Origin: Micromonospora craterilacus
GTDB lineage: Bacteria > Actinomycetota > Actinomycetes > Mycobacteriales > Micromonosporaceae
Assembly (NCBI RefSeq): GCF_003236315.1
Contig: NZ_POTY01000035.1
Span: forward strand, 1-36,350
DNA: 36,350 nt
Direction of reading: 5' to 3'
Part shown: positions 1 to 6,696 of the stretch, in pieces
How positions within the stretch are numbered: position 1 is the first letter of the stretch
Layout of the letters: each line of letters begins with the position of its first letter
Notes under the pieces: model-generated
What the model was told of the DNA's origin: nothing
The model's database searches: none
Seen by the model: the letters and a program-made list of their open reading frames with translations, nothing else
Program-made: the position numbers and the translations under genes

Positions 1-40
1 CCCTGAAGCCGCACCCCACGGACGCGCCGTGCCCAGGTCA

Positions 41-114
41 GGGTTTCCGGGGGAGCCCACCCGCGGAGGGATCAAGCCTGACCGCCCGGAGCGGGTGGGC
101 TCCCCCGGAAACCC
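41..114. repeat. Perfect 24-bp inverted repeat, probable terminator hairpin
   Basis: Positions 41-64 and 91-114 are perfect reverse complements (24 bp), separated by a 26-base loop. The element starts 15 bases past the stop codon of the leftward aldehyde dehydrogenase-like gene, so a transcription terminator for the deoC operon is the simplest role. No T-run follows on either strand, as is common in actinomycetes. The length and perfection exceed an ordinary terminator, so a dispersed palindromic element is also possible. Bases 1-40 hold nothing I can recognise. Confidence 0.7.
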
Positions 115-129
115 ACCCAGCCCAGCGAC

Positions 130-954
130 TCAGACACCCTTCGGATGCCACACCGTCTTCGTCTCCAGCAACGCCGTCATCCGGCCAAGACCCGGATCCG
201 CCGACCAGTCGTGATCAGCCCGCACCGGCCGGAGCACCCGCTTGAGGTTCTCCGCCGCCTTGACCTCCAGGTCGGCCGCCAGCTCGGCGTCGGGCACCCC
301 GGTCAGGTCGATCGCGTTGACGTCCATGTGCCCGGCCAGCGTCGGCACGGTCTCCGACAGCCGGCCGGTCAGGATGTTGACCACCCCGCCCGGCAGGTCG
401 GAGGTGGCCAGCACCTCGGCCAGGGTCACCGCGGCGAGGGGGGCCGCTGGCGAGGCGGCCACGACCACGGTGTTGCCGGTGACGATCGCCGGGGCGATCA
501 CGCTGACCAGGCCGAGCAGCGCCGGTGCCTCGGGGGCCACCACGGCCACCACGCCGGTCGGTTCCGGCGCGGAGAGGTTGAAGTACGGCCCGGCCACCGG
601 GTTCGCGCCGCCGTACACCTGGGGCAGCTTGTCGGACCAGCCGGCGTACCAGACCCAGCGGTCGACCGCGGCGTCCACCTCGTCGCCCGGCACACCGAGG
701 GCGACGAACTGCTCGCGCCGCCCCTCCAGCATCTCGGCGACCCGGTAGAGGATCTGGCCCCGGTTGTACGCGGTCGCGCCGGCCCACCCCTTCACGGCGG
801 CGCGGGCGGCCACCACGGCGTCCCGCGCGTCCTTCCGGGAGGCCAGCGACACGTTGGAGTCCTGCACGATGTACGACCGTCCCGACTCGCTACGCGGGAA
901 CTTCCCGCCGATGAAGAGCTTGTACGTCTTGCGTACCGCGACCCGCTCAGACAT
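130..954 (-). CDS. Truncated, catalytically dead aldehyde dehydrogenase-family protein
   Basis: A 274-residue protein that aligns with the N-terminal NAD-binding half of the neighbouring 476-residue aldehyde dehydrogenase (LFIGGKF near residue 13, YAGWSDKLP near 103, APAIVTGNTVV near 154, LPGGVVNILTG near 187). It has no catalytic domain: the LELGGK glutamate and the nucleophilic cysteine regions are absent. The PWNFP asparagine motif reads APEAP (139-144) and the cofactor-binding LKP lysine reads VAA, so it should not be an active dehydrogenase. The last ~45 residues replace the catalytic domain and end in LETKTVWHPKGV. The start at 954 overlaps the end of the upstream gene by 8 bases, indicating translational coupling. 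From memory, similar short proteins sit beside full-length dehydrogenases in other actinomycetes. A structural or regulatory partner of its neighbour is an inference. Confidence 0.85.
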   Translation of the reverse strand: MSERVAVRKTYKLFIGGKFPRSESGRSYIVQDSNVSLASRKDARDAVVAARAAVKGWAGATAYNRGQILYRVAEMLEGRREQFVALGVPGDEVDAAVDRWVWYAGWSDKLPQVYGGANPVAGPYFNLSAPEPTGVVAVVAPEAPALLGLVSVIAPAIVTGNTVVVAASPAAPLAAVTLAEVLATSDLPGGVVNILTGRLSETVPTLAGHMDVNAIDLTGVPDAELAADLEVKAAENLKRVLRPVRADHDWSADPGLGRMTALLETKTVWHPKGV

Positions 955-2377
955 TGAGGTACGCCTCCAGCCCGTGCCGGCCGCCCTCGCGACCGTAGCC
1001 CGACTCCTTGTAGCCGCCGAACGGCGAGGTGGGGTCGAACTTGTTGAACGTGTTGGCCCAGACCACACCGGCGCGCAGCCGGTCGGCCATCCACAGGATC
1101 CGGGAACCCTTCTCGGTCCAGATCCCGGCCGACAGCCCGTACGGCGTGTTGTTCGCCTTCTCCACGGCCTCGGCCGGGGTGCGGAAGGTAAGCACGGACA
1201 GCACCGGGCCGAAGATCTCCTCCCGGGCGATCCGGTGCGCCTGGGTGACCCCGGTGAAGATGGTCGGCGCGAACCAGAAGCCCCGCTCGGGCAGCTCGCA
1301 CGGCGGCGACCACTGCTGTGCGCCCTCGGCGGCGCCGGCGGCGGTCAGCTCCCGGATCCGGGCGAGCTGGGCGGCCGAGTTGATCGCGCCGATGTCGGTG
1401 TTCTTGTCCAGCGGGTCGCCGACCCGCAGCTGGGCCATCCGGCGCTTGAGCGACTCCAGCACCTGGTCGGCGACGGATTCCTGGACCAGCAGCCGGGAGC
1501 CGGCGCAGCAGACGTGCCCCTGGTTGAAGAAGATCCCGTTGACGATGCCTTCGACCGCCTGGTCGACCGGGGCGTCGTCGAAGACGATGTTGGCGGCCTT
1601 GCCGCCCAGCTCCAGGGTGAGCTTCTTGCGGCTGCCGGCGACCGCGCGGGCGATGGCCCGGCCGACGTCGGTGGAGCCGGTGAAGGCGACCTTGTCCACG
1701 CCCGCGTGCTCGACCACCGCCCGGCCGGTCTCGCCGGCGCCGGTGACGATGTTGACCACGCCGGCCGGCAGGTCGGCCTGCTGGCAGATCTCGGCGAAGA
1801 GGAGCGCGGTCAGCGGGGTGGTCTCGGCCGGCTTGAGCACCACCGTGTTGCCGGCGGCCAGCGCCGGGGCGATCTTCCAGGCCAGCATCAGCAGCGGGAA
1901 GTTCCACGGGATGACCTGCGCGGCCACGCCCAGCGGCTTCGGGTCGGGGCCGAAGCCGGCGTAGGGCAGCTTGTCCGCCCAGCCGGCGTAGTAGAAGAAG
2001 TGCGCGGCGACCAGCGGCAGGTCGACGTCCCGGGATTCCTTGATCGGCTTGCCGTTGTCCAGCGACTCCAGCACCGCCAGCTCGCGGGACCGCTCCTGGA
2101 TGAGCCGGGCGATCCGGAACAGGTACATGGCCCGGTCCCGGCCCGGCATCCGGCCCCAGACCTTCTCGTACGCCTTGCGGGCGGCGCGGACGGCGCGGTC
2201 CACGTCCTGGCTGCCGCCCTCGGCGATCTCGGCGAGCACCTCCTCGGAGGCCGGGTTGATCGACTTGAAGCTGCCGCCGTCGGTCGGGTCGACGAACTTG
2301 CCGTCGATGAACAGCCCGTACGAGGGCTTGATGTCCACCACCGAGCGCGACTCGGGGGCGGGTGCGTATTCGAACAT
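947..2377 (-). CDS. Aldehyde dehydrogenase (NAD-dependent)
   Basis: Full-length aldehyde dehydrogenase superfamily enzyme, 476 residues, expected to oxidise an aldehyde to the acid with NAD(P)+ in the cytoplasm. Visible motifs are PWNFP (157-161, oxyanion asparagine 159), LKPAETTP (181-188), FTGS (232-235), LELGGK with general-base Glu256, and the nucleophile Cys290. The usual GQxC motif is GHVC here, a His for Gln change. The start is the ATG at 2377, 5 bases after the stop of deoC, and its end overlaps the next gene by 8 bases, so deoC and both dehydrogenase-family genes form one operon. Given deoC, acetaldehyde from deoxyribose-5-phosphate cleavage is the likely substrate; sequence alone does not prove this. 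Confidence 0.92.
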   Translation of the reverse strand: MFEYAPAPESRSVVDIKPSYGLFIDGKFVDPTDGGSFKSINPASEEVLAEIAEGGSQDVDRAVRAARKAYEKVWGRMPGRDRAMYLFRIARLIQERSRELAVLESLDNGKPIKESRDVDLPLVAAHFFYYAGWADKLPYAGFGPDPKPLGVAAQVIPWNFPLLMLAWKIAPALAAGNTVVLKPAETTPLTALLFAEICQQADLPAGVVNIVTGAGETGRAVVEHAGVDKVAFTGSTDVGRAIARAVAGSRKKLTLELGGKAANIVFDDAPVDQAVEGIVNGIFFNQGHVCCAGSRLLVQESVADQVLESLKRRMAQLRVGDPLDKNTDIGAINSAAQLARIRELTAAGAAEGAQQWSPPCELPERGFWFAPTIFTGVTQAHRIAREEIFGPVLSVLTFRTPAEAVEKANNTPYGLSAGIWTEKGSRILWMADRLRAGVVWANTFNKFDPTSPFGGYKESGYGREGGRHGLEAYLNV

Positions 2378-2382
2378 CGAGT

Positions 2383-3411
2383 TCAGTCCAGGGTGAAGTA
2401 GTCGGGGCCGGCGTAGACGCCGGTCGTCAGCTTGGTGCGCTGCATCAGCAGGTCGTTGAGCAGGCTGGAGGCGCCGAACCGGAACCAGTCCGGGTCCAGC
2501 CAGTCCGGCCCGACGGTCTCGTTGACCATGACCAGGTACTTGATCGCGTCCTTGGTGGTCTTGATGCCGCCGGCCGGCTTCACGCCGACCTGCCGCCCGG
2601 TGGCGGCCCGGAAGTCGCGGACCGCCTCCAGCATCACCAGGGTCACCGGCAGGGTGGCCGCGACCGGGACCTTGCCGGTAGAGGTCTTGATGAAGTCACC
2701 GCCGGCCAGCATCGCCAGCCAGGAGGCGCGGCGCACGTTGTCGTAGGTGGCCAGCTCGCCGGTCTCCAGGATGACCTTGAGGTGGGCGTCCCCACAGGCC
2801 TCCTTGGTGGCGACGATCTCGTCGTACACCTCGGAGTACCGGCCGGCCAGGAACGCGCCCCGGTTGATGACCATGTCGATCTCGTCGGCGCCGGCCGCGA
2901 CGGCCGCGCGGGTGTCGGCGAGCTTGATCTCCAGCGGCGCCTGACCCGACGGGAACGCGGTGGCCACGCTGGCCAGGTGTACTACGCCAAGTCCGGCCGG
3001 CGCGACGCCGTCCGGCTGTCGCGGTCCGCCGGATGGCCGCCCGGACCCGGCGCCGGATCCGCGCAGCACCTCGGCCACGTACGGGACCATCGCGGGGTAG
3101 ACGCAGACCGCGCCGACGTGCGGGCAGGACGGATCGGCCGGGTCCGGCCGCAGCGCCTTGGCGGCGAGCGCGCGCACCTTGCCGGGCGTGTCCGCGCCCT
3201 CCAGCGTGGTCAGGTCGACCATCCGGATCGCGAGGTCGATCGCCTGGGCCTTGGCGGTGGTCTTGATGGATCGGGTGCCGAGCTGGGCTGCCCGCTGCTC
3301 CGCGCCGACCTGGTCCACGCCCGGTAGGCCGTGGAGGAAGGTCCGCAGAGCGGTTTCGGATCGTCCCAGCTCGGAGAGGTCCGACCGGGCCGACGTCGCT
3401 GTCGCCGTCAT
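2383..3411 (-). CDS. deoC: Deoxyribose-phosphate aldolase
   Basis: Class I aldolase that splits 2-deoxyribose-5-phosphate into acetaldehyde and glyceraldehyde-3-phosphate in deoxynucleoside catabolism. The family signatures are present: EIDMVIN (177-183, catalytic Asp179), FIKTSTGK (240-247, Schiff-base Lys242) and VKPAGGIK (277-284, assisting Lys278). It is 342 residues, longer than the ~260 of E. coli DeoC because of an N-terminal extension and a Gly/Pro-rich insertion around residues 117-140. An upstream in-frame start at 3564 exists, but the ATG at 3411 is preferred because it has a leaderless-type promoter 7 bases upstream and homology begins after it. It is the first gene of a leftward operon and is divergent from upp. 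Confidence 0.95.
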   Translation of the reverse strand: MTATATSARSDLSELGRSETALRTFLHGLPGVDQVGAEQRAAQLGTRSIKTTAKAQAIDLAIRMVDLTTLEGADTPGKVRALAAKALRPDPADPSCPHVGAVCVYPAMVPYVAEVLRGSGAGSGRPSGGPRQPDGVAPAGLGVVHLASVATAFPSGQAPLEIKLADTRAAVAAGADEIDMVINRGAFLAGRYSEVYDEIVATKEACGDAHLKVILETGELATYDNVRRASWLAMLAGGDFIKTSTGKVPVAATLPVTLVMLEAVRDFRAATGRQVGVKPAGGIKTTKDAIKYLVMVNETVGPDWLDPDWFRFGASSLLNDLLMQRTKLTTGVYAGPDYFTLD

Positions 3412-3418
3412 GGCCTGA

Positions 3419-3424
3419 AGTCTA
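3419..3424 (-). promoter_or_regulatory. Leaderless -10 element of the deoC operon
   Basis: TAGACT on the minus strand lies 7 bases before the deoC ATG. This spacing would put the transcription start at or next to the start codon. No good -35 is visible. Confidence 0.5.
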
Positions 3425-3533
3425 CGCAGGTGAAAGACGAGTGATCTTGACCACTGCCACCGCTCCGGGAGCGTTCCGCGTGAGCGACGTCGCTGGTCGG
3501 GCCACGGGCCGGCGCGCCGCTGACCGGGCCGGG

Positions 3534-3539
3534 TAGGTT
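3534..3539 (+). promoter_or_regulatory. Leaderless -10 element of upp
   Basis: TAGGTT lies 8 bases before the GTG start of upp, with no Shine-Dalgarno sequence between them. This supports a leaderless transcript and the GTG at 3548 as start. Confidence 0.5.
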
Positions 3540-3547
3540 GAGCGTTC

Positions 3548-4180
3548 GTGGACGTACTCGTCATTGATCACCCGCTCGCCCAGTCCCGGTTGACCGCCAT
3601 GCGGGACGAACGGACCGATTCCGCCTCGTTCCGGGCCGCGCTGCACGAACTCACCACCATGCTGGCGTACGAGGCCGCGCGCTCCTTCCCAGTCGAGAAG
3701 TACCCGGTGCAGACCCCGGTGACCAGCACCGAGGGCACCCGGCTGGCCAACCCGCCGCTGCTGGTGCCGGTGCTGCGGGCCGGCCTCGGCATGGCCGACG
3801 CCGCGCTCGCGCTGCTGCCGGAGTCGTCGATGGGCTTCGTCGGGCTCGCCCGCGACGAGGAGACGTTCGAGCCGCGCGCCTACATGGAGTCGCTGCCTCG
3901 GGACCTGAGCGGCCTGCCGGTGCTGGTCCTCGACCCGATGCTGGCCACCGGCGGTTCGCTGGAGCACTGCTGCCGGCTGCTGGCCGAGCGCGGCTGCACC
4001 GACATCACCGTGCTCTGCGTGCTCGCCGCACCGGCGGGCATCGAGCGGCTGGAGCGTTCCGGCCTGCCGCTGCGCCTGGTCACCGCCGCGATCGACGAGG
4101 GCCTCAACAACAGCATGTTCATCGTGCCCGGCCTCGGTGACGCGGGCGACCGGCAGTTCGGCGGCATGCCCCGGTTCTGA
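3548..4180 (+). CDS. upp: Uracil phosphoribosyltransferase
   Basis: Converts uracil and PRPP to UMP and pyrophosphate (pyrimidine salvage, cytoplasm). The 210-residue length is standard for the family. The PRPP-binding loop is [13 protein letters not shown] (125-137). The C-terminal [13 protein letters not shown] segment (194-206) is the uracil-binding flexible region of the family. [12 protein letters not shown] (73-84) is also characteristic. The start is a GTG immediately downstream of a leaderless promoter. It is divergent from deoC across 136 bases, which fits a shared nucleoside-salvage theme, although the two genes have separate promoters. Confidence 0.96.
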   Translation: MDVLVIDHPLAQSRLTAMRDERTDSASFRAALHELTTMLAYEAARSFPVEKYPVQTPVTSTEGTRLANPPLLVPVLRAGLGMADAALALLPESSMGFVGLARDEETFEPRAYMESLPRDLSGLPVLVLDPMLATGGSLEHCCRLLAERGCTDITVLCVLAAPAGIERLERSGLPLRLVTAAIDEGLNNSMFIVPGLGDAGDRQFGGMPRF

Positions 4181-4223
4181 CGCGCGGCGGCGGTTTGTCC
4201 CGCGGGTGGTGGCGTCCAGCGGC

Positions 4224-4229
4224 TAGCGT
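4224..4229 (+). promoter_or_regulatory. Leaderless -10 element of the GPP34-family gene
   Basis: TAGCGT lies 8 bases before the ATG at 4238. No ribosome binding site lies between them. Confidence 0.5.
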
Positions 4230-4237
4230 CTCGGACC

Positions 4238-4912
4238 ATGACTGCTGTTCCGCTCGCGGAGGAACTGCTCCTCCTCGCGTACGACGACGAGACGGGCAAG
4301 GCGAGCATGCCGCGGATCAGCCTGGATCTGGGGATGGCCGCGGCGGTCCTGATCGAGCTGGCGCTGGCCGGGCGGATCGCGTACGCCGACGGTGCCCTGA
4401 CGGTGGTGAACCCGACACCGACCGGTGAGCCGGTCACCGACGACGTACTGGCCAGGATGGCCGCCGACACGCCGCACAGCCCGTCGTCCTGGGTCCAGCG
4501 GCTGCGGCACGGCTTGCGCGACAAGATCCTCGGCGACCTCTGCGACCAGGGCGTGGTCCGGGATGTCGACGAGACGGAGCTGGGCTTCATCCACGTACAC
4601 CGGTATCCCGTGGTGGACCGGTCGGTGGAGGCGGACACCCGGGGCCGGCTCGCCGAGGCGCTCACCGGGGCCGCCCCGGACGAGCGGACGGCCGCACTGG
4701 CCACCCTGGTCGCCGTGCTCCGGATGGAATCCGCGCTCGGCGTCGGCGGCGAGGCGGCCGACGACGCCCGCCGCCGGCTGGACGAGATCGCCACCGGCGC
4801 CGGCTTCTCCGGCCAGGTCAGCCTGGACGACTCGGTGGTCCGCCCCTCGGTCGGCCTGGTGGTGGCTGCCCTGGGCCGCGCCGTCGAGGCCGCCCTGGGC
4901 CCCCGCCGCTGA
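4238..4912 (+). CDS. GPP34 (GOLPH3/Vps74-like) family protein
   Basis: A 224-residue protein with the GPP34 fold signature: N-terminal LAEELLLLAYDDETGK, then an alpha-helical core including a GRIAYADGALTVVNPTPTG segment and LRDKILGDLCDQGVVR. In eukaryotes the family binds phosphatidylinositol-4-phosphate and sorts Golgi glycosyltransferases. Actinobacteria carry many copies of unknown function, possibly membrane-associated. I see no signal peptide or transmembrane segment. It follows upp by 57 bases and has its own leaderless promoter. It converges on the phosphohexomutase gene, with a repeated element between them. Confidence 0.85.
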   Translation: MTAVPLAEELLLLAYDDETGKASMPRISLDLGMAAAVLIELALAGRIAYADGALTVVNPTPTGEPVTDDVLARMAADTPHSPSSWVQRLRHGLRDKILGDLCDQGVVRDVDETELGFIHVHRYPVVDRSVEADTRGRLAEALTGAAPDERTAALATLVAVLRMESALGVGGEAADDARRRLDEIATGAGFSGQVSLDDSVVRPSVGLVVAALGRAVEAALGPRR

Positions 4913-4933
4913 CTCCGCTCCCGCCGGAGCGAA

Positions 4934-4987
4934 GTTAAGAGGGGGCCCTTCCTATACCGCAGGCGTTAACAAGGGGCCCTTCCTTAC
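4934..4987. repeat. Duplicated GTTAA...GGGGCCCTTCCT element (Micromonospora-type repeat)
   Basis: Two near-identical 23-base copies lie head to tail, at 4934-4956 and 4965-4987, starting 31 bases apart. Each holds a palindromic GGGCCC core inside AAGGGGCCCTT or AGGGGGCCCTT. The element fills the space between two converging genes and could terminate both. The second copy supplies the TAA stop codon of the leftward mutase gene (4984-4986). From memory, similar units recur between genes in Micromonospora genomes; this window contains only this pair. Confidence 0.7.
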
Positions 4988-6648
4988 ACGCCCAGGGCGG
5001 TTGCGGTTTCGGCGCGCAGGGCGGCGACGGACGCCGCCGCGCGGGTTCGCGCCGCGGCGACGTCGCCGTCGGTGACCGGTTCCACCACTTCGAGGTACGC
5101 CTTGAGCTTCGGCTCGGTTCCGGAGGGGCGGATCACCACCCGAGCCCCTTCGGTACGCAGGATCACCACGTCCGCCTCGGGGAGCAGGTCCTGTGCCGAG
5201 GTGACCGGCTGCCCGAGCAGGGTGGTCGGGGTGGCGGCCCGGACCCGGGCCATCGCGTCGGCGATCAGCCGCAGGTCGTCGACGCGTACCGAGAGTTGGT
5301 CGGTGTGGTGCACGCCGAACTCGGCGGCCAGCTCGTCCAGCCGGTCGGTGAGGGTGCGGCCCTGCACCTTGAGGCCGGCAGCCAGCTCGGCAACGGTCAG
5401 CGCGGCGGTGATGCCGTCCTTGTCCCGGACGTGCCCCGGGGCGACGCAGTAGCCGAGCGCCTCCTCGTAGCCGAACACCAGCGGCTCGGCCCCACCGCCG
5501 GCCCGGACGATCCACTTGAACCCGGTGAGCGTCTCGTCGTACGGCAGGCCCCGCGCGGCGCACATCGCCCGCAGCAGCGACGAGGAGACGATGGTGGTGG
5601 CGTACAGGCCGGTCACCCCGCGCCGCATCAGGTGGTCGGCGAGCAGTACGCCCACCTCGTCCCCGCGCAGCATCCGCCAGCCCGAGCCGTCCCGTACCGC
5701 TACCGCGCACCGGTCGGCGTCCGGGTCGTTGGCGATGGCCAGGTCCGCGCCGGTGGACTCGGCGAGCGCGACCAGCCGGTCCACCGCGCCCGGCTCCTCC
5801 GGGTTGGGGAAGCTCACGGTCGGGAAGTCGGGGTCCGGTTCGGCCTGGTCCGGCACCACCCCGGGCACCGGAAAGCCGGCACTCGCGAAGGCCGCGGTGA
5901 GCACCGCCGCACCGACGCCGTGCAACGGGGTGTACGCCACGGTCAGCTCACGGGGGCCGCCCGGCGTGCACACCTGCACCGCCCGAGCCACGTACGCGGC
6001 GGCCAGATCGTCGCCGAGCACCTGCCCGGCGGGGCCGAGCGGCACCTCGGCCAGCGGGCCGACCGCGCGGATGGCGGCCTCGATGCCGGCGTCGGCCGGC
6101 GGCACGATCTGCGCCCCGGCGCCCAGTTCTCCGCCCAATTCGGCACCGAGGTACACCTTGTAGCCGTTGTCCTGCGGCGGGTTGTGGCTGGCGGTCACCA
6201 TCACCCCGGCGACCGCCCCCAGGTGCCGCACCGCGTACGCGAGCACCGGAGTGGGTAGCGGGCGGGGGAGCAGCAGCGCCGGCCGTCCCGCCCCGGTGGC
6301 CACCCGGGCGGTCTGCTCGGCGAACGCGCGGGAGCCATGCCGGGCGTCGTACCCGATCACCAGCGGGCCGGTGCCGCCCTGGGCGGCGAGCCAGGCGACC
6401 AGCCCGGCGGCGGCCTGGGTGACCACCGCGAGGTTCATGCCGTTGGGGCCGGCCCGTAGCGGCCCGCGCAGCCCGGCCGTGCCGAAGGTCAGTGGCCCGG
6501 CGAACCGGTCGGCCAGCTCGGGCGCGCTGGCCGGGAGTTGGTCGAGCACCGCCCGCAACTCGGCCCGGCCGGCCGGGTCGGGGTCGTCGGCGAGCCAGCG
6601 CTCGGCCCGCTCGCGGATGGTGTCGAGGTCAGTGGTGTCCGCCGCCAT
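4984..6648 (-). CDS. Phosphohexomutase-superfamily enzyme (phosphoglucomutase/phosphopentomutase type)
   Basis: Alpha-D-phosphohexomutase, 554 residues, moving a phosphate between C1 and C5/C6 of a sugar phosphate via an active-site phosphoserine. Motifs in order are FGTAGLRG (55-62), VTASHNPPQDNGYK (151-164, catalytic Ser154), NDPDADR (metal loop), the sugar-binding loop GYEEALGYC and the phosphate-binding RPSGTEPK near the C-terminus. The length and GYEEALG loop fit the PGM2-like subgroup, which includes phosphopentomutases. With deoC and upp nearby, conversion of (deoxy)ribose-1-phosphate to the 5-phosphate is a reasonable inference. Annotation as phosphomannomutase would also be common. 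The stop codon lies in the repeat at 4965-4987. Confidence 0.92.
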   Translation of the reverse strand: MAADTTDLDTIRERAERWLADDPDPAGRAELRAVLDQLPASAPELADRFAGPLTFGTAGLRGPLRAGPNGMNLAVVTQAAAGLVAWLAAQGGTGPLVIGYDARHGSRAFAEQTARVATGAGRPALLLPRPLPTPVLAYAVRHLGAVAGVMVTASHNPPQDNGYKVYLGAELGGELGAGAQIVPPADAGIEAAIRAVGPLAEVPLGPAGQVLGDDLAAAYVARAVQVCTPGGPRELTVAYTPLHGVGAAVLTAAFASAGFPVPGVVPDQAEPDPDFPTVSFPNPEEPGAVDRLVALAESTGADLAIANDPDADRCAVAVRDGSGWRMLRGDEVGVLLADHLMRRGVTGLYATTIVSSSLLRAMCAARGLPYDETLTGFKWIVRAGGGAEPLVFGYEEALGYCVAPGHVRDKDGITAALTVAELAAGLKVQGRTLTDRLDELAAEFGVHHTDQLSVRVDDLRLIADAMARVRAATPTTLLGQPVTSAQDLLPEADVVILRTEGARVVIRPSGTEPKLKAYLEVVEPVTDGDVAAARTRAAASVAALRAETATALGV

Positions 6649-6696
6649 TGCCTCTTGATAGCACGGCGGCGGATCACCCCGGACGCGTGCCCCGGC

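Noticed and set aside
764..2401. Long plus-strand reading frame opposite the two aldehyde dehydrogenase genes
   Set aside because: It is antisense to clear enzymes, with composition typical of high-GC shadow frames (Arg/Gly/Gln-rich), and no family resemblance. The same applies to many other long antisense frames, for example 9017-10711 and 26361-28451.
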